NCBI GenBank assembly: GCA_021784715.1
Contig: JAJYHP010000133.1
Coordinates: 1 to 18,760 of the forward strand
Reading direction: 5' to 3'
From: a bacterium
GTDB taxonomy: Bacteria > Eremiobacterota > Eremiobacteria > Baltobacterales > Baltobacteraceae
DNA: 18,760 nucleotides
Shown: piece by piece, positions 13,960 to 18,760 of the stretch
How positions within the stretch are numbered: the stretch's first letter is position 1
How the letters are laid out: every line of letters starts with the position of its first letter
Notes under the pieces: model-generated
Databases searched by the model: none
The model's input: only the letters and a program-made list of their open reading frames with translations
What the model was told of the DNA's origin: nothing
Position numbers and translations under genes: made by a program

Positions 13960-15908
13960 GCACTGTCCTTTCCTGCCCCTACGACAAACTGATCGAGGGG
14001 TACCATGAAGAGGAGCCGGTCCCCCGGTTCGACCTCTCCGCGAAAGTTGTGGATGGAGAGCGCCATTCCCTTGCCCCGGGCGGACTCTCTCCAGACAAAA
14101 AGCGGGATCCAGCGAACCGATTCGCCCCGAGCGGTGAGGTCGGGCGGAGAGGGCGGCGGGAGGTTCTCTTCGCCCTGGAGCCGTTCGGCGAGTTGATAGG
14201 TCGCCACGCCATCGCCGTTCGAGCGCGGCACCTGAAATCGCCCGCGTGTCGATTCGAACCGGGCGAGCCCGGCGATCGTCGCGGCGGTTAATTCGCTCGT
14301 CGAAAAGGACGTAATGCCGAAGTGGCGTTGGATCGATTCTCCGAATGCCCGGTCGTCGACGCGCAGCACCACATGAAGCGGCGACTCGGCGGGCGCGCGC
14401 GAACGCGCGCCCAACGCTGCTTCGAGATTTCCGGTATCGCTGTTGGTAACGCCGACGAGCGCCTTCGCGCGTTCGGGAGAGCTGAAGGCGATGGTTTCGT
14501 CGTTGGTCACGTCGCCGGTCAACAAATCGACTTTGTGATCGCGCGCCAACTCGACGAGCATCGTGTCGGGGTTCTTCTCGATCACCACCACCTCTTCGCC
14601 GAGTTCGCGCAGGTAGTCGATCACCAACGATCCGACGTTGCCCGAGCCGCAGACGATAACGTGCCCCGAGCGATGGATCTGCCGCAATCCGCGCAACCTC
14701 CGTATCTGCGCTGCATTGAGCGTCGAGGTAATCGTTGCGGTGAAGACCGCGAACACGAAGATCCCGGTCAGCATGGCGAACATTGCAACGAAGAGGGCAG
14801 CGACCGCCGGCGCGGCCAACGGGCCCGAGGCGCAATTCGCACACGGCGTGATATCGCCGTATCCGACGGTCGTCATCGTCGTGACGACGTAATAGACCGC
14901 GACGAGCGGATTGAGTTTGAGAACCACGCTAAAAAAAATCGAAAAGCACACGAACAATCCGAAGCTTACGATCGTAACGGTACGCAATATCGGCTCGGTA
15001 CGTCGAATTCCAGTCGCAATATCGCCGAGGGCCGCCTGCAATCGCTCGCTCAGGCGCCAGGGGCGACGTTCGCGAAATTCGGCGGTGCTGCGCTTGAGCG
15101 CGCGCATAGCGCCGAATACGACGAGTCGATCCTCGGCTTGAATTTTTCGCGCGATCAGGTCGGGATCGGCGGCCGACGCATCGCCCGTGCAGAGATAGGG
15201 ATATTCGCCGTTCACGGAAACGATGCGCGCGTTGATGCGGCGTTCTGCCTGATCGACGTTGAGCCCGACGACGCCGAACTCCGCGCCGGTTCGCTCGGAG
15301 AATCCGAAGAGCCCCGAGGTGCGCATTTCGCCGACTTCGTCGCCTTCGTCCGCGTTGCTACGCGGGCGCGAACGCCGCTCGGCGAGCGTCTCGAGCGTCG
15401 GGAACGGCATCGCATAGCGGCAGGCCGGGTCGATGGCGGCTGCGGCGTAAGTAGCGGCCGCGTGGGCCGCAGGCGAGATTGCGGTACAGTTCTGCCGCAA
15501 GCCCTCTTGGATCTTTTGCCCGAGCAGCGGATTGAACTGCCGGATCGTTACGCGCACCGTATCGTTGATATCGCGCGCCGCGAGCGCGATGCGAAGATTG
15601 AGACGATCGCTCGGCGAAACCGCTACGAGCGCAAAAAATCGATGCTCGAGATTCGGATCGTCTTTCTCTTTGAGCCCGGCCTGACGCAAAGCATCGCCGT
15701 CGGTGGCATCGGCGCGAACGAACCGGAAGCTCTCGCCGTACTGCTCGGCTAAACGTTCGGCCAACTGAGTGAACCGCCGATCGGCGCGATCGTCATCGTG
15801 CTTCCAGACGAGCGCAACCTGATGTCCGCGCGTTTTCAAAATCTCCGCACAGACTTCATATGCGAGGTCATCACCGCCTACAACGATAATGAGCGCTTCG
15901 GAAAGCAT
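13956..15908 (-). CDS. Potassium-type ion channel with N- and C-terminal RCK (TrkA-N) domains
   Basis: From ATG 15908-15906 the protein has 650 residues. Residues 1-170 form a Rossmann-like RCK/TrkA-N domain (ALIIVVGGDDLAYEVCAEIL, HQVALVWK). Residues 195-280 contain a further ligand-type module. One transmembrane helix spans about 309-332, the pore follows with the filter TTMTTVGYGD (343-352), and a second helix spans 366-393. A second RCK domain starts with HVIVCGSGNVGSLVIDYL (416-433), with TGDVTNDETI, and a TrkA-C-like segment ends the protein. It should be a ligand-gated cation, probably K+, channel in the inner membrane. An RCK domain both before and after the pore is unusual; most bacterial 2TM channels have only the C-terminal one. 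AGGGAAGAG upstream supports this start over further 5' extension. First gene of a coupled operon with peroxiredoxin and MBL hydrolase. Confidence 0.88.
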   Translation of the reverse strand: MLSEALIIVVGGDDLAYEVCAEILKTRGHQVALVWKHDDDRADRRFTQLAERLAEQYGESFRFVRADATDGDALRQAGLKEKDDPNLEHRFFALVAVSPSDRLNLRIALAARDINDTVRVTIRQFNPLLGQKIQEGLRQNCTAISPAAHAAATYAAAAIDPACRYAMPFPTLETLAERRSRPRSNADEGDEVGEMRTSGLFGFSERTGAEFGVVGLNVDQAERRINARIVSVNGEYPYLCTGDASAADPDLIARKIQAEDRLVVFGAMRALKRSTAEFRERRPWRLSERLQAALGDIATGIRRTEPILRTVTIVSFGLFVCFSIFFSVVLKLNPLVAVYYVVTTMTTVGYGDITPCANCASGPLAAPAVAALFVAMFAMLTGIFVFAVFTATITSTLNAAQIRRLRGLRQIHRSGHVIVCGSGNVGSLVIDYLRELGEEVVVIEKNPDTMLVELARDHKVDLLTGDVTNDETIAFSSPERAKALVGVTNSDTGNLEAALGARSRAPAESPLHVVLRVDDRAFGESIQRHFGITSFSTSELTAATIAGLARFESTRGRFQVPRSNGDGVATYQLAERLQGEENLPPPSPPDLTARGESVRWIPLFVWRESARGKGMALSIHNFRGEVEPGDRLLFMVPLDQFVVGAGKDSA

Positions 15909-16476
15909 GAGCGACTCTTCCCTAAATCTCGCCGACATCTTGCGCGCCGCCCACCCGCTCGCGCGCGAGCTCGTCGCGCGGCTCCCTCGCGGCGCCCGCG
16001 TACTCGAGATCGGGCATGGCAGCGGGCGCAACCACCGCGCGCTCGAGGCCGCCGGATTTGAGGTTGTCCACTTCGATCCCGAGGCTGCCGATATGCCCCC
16101 CGCTATGGCGGCGATCTCAACCCACGCGCTCCTTCACGGCAGCCCCGAAGCGATCTCGGAGCTGATGGGCGATATCGCACGGGCCCTGAGCCCCGGCGCG
16201 CCGCTCGCAGCGACCTTCGGCTCGATGTTAGATGCCCGCTTCGGCACGGGCACTCGGCTCGGTCCGATCACCTTCGCGCCGAGCGAAGGGGACGAGCGCG
16301 GTGTCGCGCACAGCTACTACGACGAGGCGGGACTCCGGAGGGCGCTCGACGAGCGCTTCAGGATCGCCGATCTGCGCGAGGTCGAGGTGGATGATATCGC
16401 CGGGGGCTGGGCGCACGAGCGCGCGCCGTTACGCGGCGCCGTGCATTGGTTCGTCCTCGCGCATCGCCGCTTCTGA
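15907..16476 (+). CDS. Class I SAM-dependent methyltransferase-like protein
   Basis: The 189-residue product (from ATG 15907; an in-frame ATG at 15889 would add six residues) carries the SAM-binding motif I VLEIGHGSGRN (32-42) and a following acidic strand end VVHFDPEA (D57), then a compact Rossmann core. The C-terminal half (ITFAPSEGDERGVAHSYYDEAGLRRALDERFRIADLREVEVDD) resembles small-molecule methyltransferases that use a Tyr-Tyr-containing region, but the substrate cannot be named. Its first ATG overlaps the channel gene's start head-to-head by two bases. A weak GGAA lies upstream. The gene is monocistronic and followed by the repeat array. Confidence 0.75.
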   Translation: MSDSSLNLADILRAAHPLARELVARLPRGARVLEIGHGSGRNHRALEAAGFEVVHFDPEAADMPPAMAAISTHALLHGSPEAISELMGDIARALSPGAPLAATFGSMLDARFGTGTRLGPITFAPSEGDERGVAHSYYDEAGLRRALDERFRIADLREVEVDDIAGGWAHERAPLRGAVHWFVLAHRRF

Positions 16477-16490
16477 CACGCTGCGTCGGC

Positions 16491-16642
16491 GCTGCTTTTG
16501 TCACGCCGAGTAGGGCACTGCTTTTGTCACGCCGAGTAGGCGCTGCTTTTGTCACGCCGAGTAGGGCGCTGCTTTTGTCACGCCGAGTAGGGCGCTGCTC
16601 TTGTCACGCCGAGTAGGGCGCTTCGGCGCCCGTATCGAGGCG
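16491..16642 (+). repeat. REP-like tandem repeat cluster, forward orientation (five copies plus hairpin)
   Basis: The core TTGTCACGCCGAGTAGG recurs with starts about 25-26 bp apart: TTTTGTCA begins near 16496, 16522, 16547, 16573 and 16599. The last copy runs into a perfect hairpin, GGGCGC-TTCG-GCGCCC at 16616-16631, and then CGTATCGAGGCG. The whole 16607-16642 segment is an extended imperfect palindrome (CGCC...GGCG). There are no unique spacers, so it is not a CRISPR array. The layout is like REP/BIME elements: a palindromic unit next to truncated tandem halves. Confidence 0.85.
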
Positions 16643-16837
16643 CCGATCGACGCGCGATCGCGCGCGTACGCGACCGTGCGACTGCGGCGCACCGCTTCTC
16701 GCTAGACGCTCGCGGCTCGGACAAGCAATGTCAGGGTCCTCGCCGCTCGCTTAAGCGCTCGTCGGGTGCGCCGACATCGCACGATCGCTTATCGGTTGTG
16801 TGCGAGTAGCGCCCTTTCGTCCATCCGCGCAGCGCAA

Positions 16838-16906
16838 CGTTGTCACGCCGAGTAGGCGCTGCTTTTGTCACGCCGAGTAGGGCGCTTCAGCGCCCGTATC
16901 GAGGCG
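16838..16906 (+). repeat. Second forward REP-like cluster (two copies plus hairpin)
   Basis: Two more copies of TTGTCACGCCGAGTAGG occur at 16840 and 16865, again 25 bp apart. The second continues into the hairpin GGGCGC-TTCA-GCGCCC at 16880-16895 and then CGTATCGAGGCG, nearly identical to the 16607-16642 unit except for one loop base. Confidence 0.85.
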
Positions 16907-16913
16907 CGTTCGT

Positions 16914-17000
16914 TTCCCTCGATACGCCCTCTTCGAGGGCTACTTGGGATGACAACGATCTGCGTTTACTCGGGATGACAAAGTTCTGCGCCTACCCGGG
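16914..17000 (-). repeat. Inverted-orientation REP-like copies next to thiG
   Basis: Read on the minus strand this is a diverged version of the same family: TTGTCATCCCAAGTAG, then hairpin GCCCTC-TTC-GAGGGC (16926-16940), then GTATCGAGGG. Two further half-units, TACTCGGGATGACAA at 16967 and the degraded TACCCGGG at 16993, follow at 26-bp steps. Forward and inverted clusters therefore face each other, as in bacterial interspersed mosaic elements. Confidence 0.75.
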
Positions 17001-17011
17001 CCAGCGCGGCG

Positions 17012-17806
17012 TTACGCGGACGGCGCGCCGATGAGTCCTTGCATCGGGCTCGATGCATTTGCGTAGAGGCGCTTCTCCATCCGCCCGGAGAGAAATGCGA
17101 GCCGTCCGGCACGCGTTGCGAGCGCCATCGCTTCGGCCATCGCAACGGGATTTTGCGCGGCAGCAATACCGGTATTCATCAGTAAAGCGTCGACACCCAA
17201 CTCCATCGCCACCGCAGCATCGGAGGCCGTGCCGACGCCTGCATCGACGATCACCGGAACGCCCGCGCGTTCTTTGATGATGCGGATCGTGTACGGGTTG
17301 CAGATTCCCAATCCGCTGCCGATCGGCGCGGCGAGCGGCATTACCGCGGCGCATCCGAGCGCTTCGAGTTGCGCGCAGGCTACCGGATCGTCACCGATAT
17401 ACGGCAAAACCGTAAATCCATCGGAAACGAGTTGTTCGGCCGCAAGCAACGTTTCGCGCGTATCGGGGTGCAACGTCTGCGTATCGCCGATAACTTCGAG
17501 TTTGATGAGATCGGTTTCGAGCAATTCGCGCGCGAGCTGCGCGGTCGCGACCGCTTCCCGGGCATTGAAGCACCCTGCGGTGTTCGGCAGAATCGTCATC
17601 TTCGATCGATCGATGTAATCGAGCAGCGAACCACCCTTCTCACCGAGATTGACGCGCCGTATCGCGACGGTCACCATCTCCGCTCCGCTCGCGGCGTGAG
17701 CGGCCTGCATCGCCTCCATCGACGGATACTTTCCGGTCCCGACGATCAAGCGCGAATGGAACTCGTAGGCTCCGATGCGGAGCGGGCTATCCTCGAAGTT
17801 CTGCAT
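17012..17806 (-). CDS. thiG: Thiazole synthase ThiG
   Basis: The 264-residue protein forms the thiazole phosphate ring of thiamine from 1-deoxy-xylulose 5-phosphate, dehydroglycine and ThiS thiocarboxylate. Diagnostic features are [15 protein letters not shown] near the start, TVAIRRVNL, the Schiff-base lysine in [10 protein letters not shown], and the phosphate-binding loops [11 protein letters not shown] and [22 protein letters not shown], with a conserved [16 protein letters not shown]. The start is placed at ATG 17806-17804, with GAGGGG just upstream; an ATG six codons earlier (17824) is possible. It lies 62 nt downstream of thiS in the same direction, forming thiO-thiS-thiG. It is followed by the inverted REP-like copies, with no gap for another gene. 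Confidence 0.95.
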   Translation of the reverse strand: MQNFEDSPLRIGAYEFHSRLIVGTGKYPSMEAMQAAHAASGAEMVTVAIRRVNLGEKGGSLLDYIDRSKMTILPNTAGCFNAREAVATAQLARELLETDLIKLEVIGDTQTLHPDTRETLLAAEQLVSDGFTVLPYIGDDPVACAQLEALGCAAVMPLAAPIGSGLGICNPYTIRIIKERAGVPVIVDAGVGTASDAAVAMELGVDALLMNTGIAAAQNPVAMAEAMALATRAGRLAFLSGRMEKRLYANASSPMQGLIGAPSA

Positions 17807-17868
17807 GACCCCTCTATCTTCCATCGTCGCGTGGAGCGCGCATCCCGCTAAGGTCGTTCCTGCGCGGT

Positions 17869-18072
17869 TTACCCACCGGCGACCGCTCGAACGATCTCGA
17901 TGCGATCTCCTTCGGCGATGCGGTGGCGGGCGTACTCGCTGCGTCGCACCACGCGGTCGTTGCACGCGATTGCCACGCCGCGTGCCTCGATCTCAAGCGC
18001 CGCCAGCACTTCGGCGAGCGTCGCCTCCGCGGCGGGCAGTTCGCGCTTCTCGCCGTTGATCTCGACCTTCAC
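17869..18072 (-). CDS. thiS: Sulfur carrier protein ThiS
   Basis: The 67-residue ubiquitin-like protein carries sulfur as a C-terminal thiocarboxylate for thiazole synthesis. It begins [23 protein letters not shown] and ends [11 protein letters not shown] with the required Gly-Gly terminus; [25 protein letters not shown] is typical of the family. The start is GTG 18072-18070, which overlaps the thiO stop as GTGA, so translation is coupled. The open frame continues far upstream inside thiO, but that part is only a shadow of thiO. It needs adenylation by ThiF, which is not in this window. Confidence 0.93.
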   Translation of the reverse strand: MKVEINGEKRELPAAEATLAEVLAALEIEARGVAIACNDRVVRRSEYARHRIAEGDRIEIVRAVAGG

Positions 18073-18760
18073 GCGCCGACCGCGGCTCCGTTCTCGGCGA
18101 ATCGCGCGAGCGCGAACGCGGGATCGATCGGCGTGCCGCGTTCGATCTCGTCGGCGAGCAAGCTCGCGGTCTGCGCGCAGAGCAGCACGCCGTTGCGGTA
18201 ATGACCGGTCGCCAGGAGATAGCCCTCGCGCGGCGTCCGCCCGAGAATCGGGCGTTCGTCGGGGGTGCCCGGACGCAACCCCGACCATTGTTCGACGAGC
18301 GCAAAACCTGCGAGGCTCGGCGCGCCCTGCAGAACGCGGTCGAGCAGTTGGCGCTGTCCGCCCGCGGTCACGCGGTGGTCGAAGCCGACGCGCTCGCCGG
18401 TCGCTCCGACGAGCAAGCGCCCATCGGTCCGCGGAACGACGTAACAGCCGCCCAGCCACATGGTGTGACGGATGAAATCGTGCGGCATCGCGAGTGCGAG
18501 CATCTCACCCTTCACCGGTTCGACCGGCGGACGACAGGCTTCGGGAATCCCGGCGACGTGCGGCGCCCAGGCACCGGCGGCATTGACGACGATCTCGGCG
18601 GGGCGGAATCCCCAACGCGTACGTACGCCGCAAACGCGCCGGGCATCGAACTCAACCTCGATCTCTTCACTCGTCGCCACTTGAACGTGCATGCGCGCGA
18701 GCGCCGCAAGGAGCGCACGTCCGAGCAACCGATTGTCGACGCTCCCTTCGTCATGCGTGA
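18069..18760 (-). CDS. thiO: Glycine oxidase ThiO, FAD-dependent (C-terminal part, runs off the window)
   Basis: The minus-strand frame is open from the window end to TGA at 18071-18069, about 230 residues. It starts in the middle of the protein (THDEGSVDNRLLGRALLAAL). It shows the DAO-family substrate domain: EIVVNAAGAWAPHVAG, PPVEPVKGEMLAL, TMWLGGCYVVPRTDGRLLVGAT and the FAD-binding C-terminal motif WSGLRPGTPDERPILGRTPREGYLLATGHYRNGVLLCAQTASLLADEI. ThiO oxidises glycine to the imine used by ThiG. The N-terminal FAD motif (GxGxxG) lies outside the window. It overlaps thiS by GTGA. Any promoter or TPP riboswitch for the cluster would also lie outside. Confidence 0.92.
   Translation of the reverse strand, partial: THDEGSVDNRLLGRALLAALARMHVQVATSEEIEVEFDARRVCGVRTRWGFRPAEIVVNAAGAWAPHVAGIPEACRPPVEPVKGEMLALAMPHDFIRHTMWLGGCYVVPRTDGRLLVGATGERVGFDHRVTAGGQRQLLDRVLQGAPSLAGFALVEQWSGLRPGTPDERPILGRTPREGYLLATGHYRNGVLLCAQTASLLADEIERGTPIDPAFALARFAENGAAVGA

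Larger units (their letters stand above)
16477..17011. other. Gene-free intergenic region carrying repeat arrays
   Basis: This 535-base stretch lies between the methyltransferase stop and the thiG stop, which are convergent. No plausible gene is visible. It is filled with a 26-bp-period repeat family in both orientations (annotated separately), flanking a repeat-free GC-rich core at about 16643-16837. That core contains GCGC- and CGATCG-rich sequence but no recognised element. Confidence 0.7.

Noticed and set aside
14322..15752. 476-codon plus-strand open frame opposite the channel gene
   Set aside because: The minus-strand frame has unmistakable channel and RCK motifs; the opposite frame has none and is an antisense shadow in GC-rich DNA.
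16491..16642. Possible CRISPR array
   Set aside because: Units are contiguous at about 25-26 bp with no unique spacers, and no cas genes are present; hairpins and mirrored copies fit REP-like elements.

Overview
The window is GC-rich bacterial DNA, densely packed with genes. Several genes have non-ATG starts, and many overlap by 4 nt (ATGA or GTGA). No rRNA, tRNA or phage marker is visible, so the source cannot be placed firmly. Base composition, gene content and repeat style would fit a poorly cultured high-GC lineage, for example something like Candidatus Eremiobacterota, but that is a guess rather than a result.

Layout. 1-107 (minus) is the start of a membrane-anchored protein. 155-1941 (plus) is a tight three-gene group of a small hypothetical, a six-helix membrane protein and a secreted protein. 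2163-3936 (minus) is a visibly AT-richer islet of three unknown genes; its first gene carries an HLYLV...NSNSF signature and its second is an integral membrane protein. 3937-4489 is a divergent, highly structured non-coding stretch ending at the ribosome binding site of an ECF sigma factor. 4490-5900 is the most interesting locus: the sigma-factor gene overlaps a gene encoding an anti-sigma-type zinc finger (C3/H28/C32/C35) fused to a complete O6-alkylguanine-DNA methyltransferase (PCHRVV). This looks like an Ada-like alkylation sensor rebuilt on a sigma/anti-sigma chassis.

5958-10493 (plus) encodes pyroglutamyl peptidase, a PHP-family metallohydrolase with a long lysine/alanine histone-H1-like tail, and a divergent EF-G paralogue. 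10541-12708 (plus) holds an oligopeptide-type solute-binding lipoprotein whose 3' end overlaps an orotate phosphoribosyltransferase-like gene. 12731-15908 (minus) is a translationally coupled operon in the order channel, peroxiredoxin, metallo-beta-lactamase-fold hydrolase. The channel has an unusual RCK-2TM-RCK layout with a TVGYGD filter, and its start codon overlaps head-to-head with that of a plus-strand methyltransferase (15907-16476). 16491-17000 is a REP/BIME-like repeat array of about 26 bp units present in both orientations. 17012-18760 (minus) is a thiamine thiazole cluster transcribed thiO-thiS-thiG; thiO runs off the window edge.

Themes are stress and redox (alkylation sensor, peroxiredoxin, regulated K+ channel), peptide and amino-acid scavenging (Pcp, solute-binding protein), and cofactor or nucleotide synthesis (thi genes, pyrE-like).
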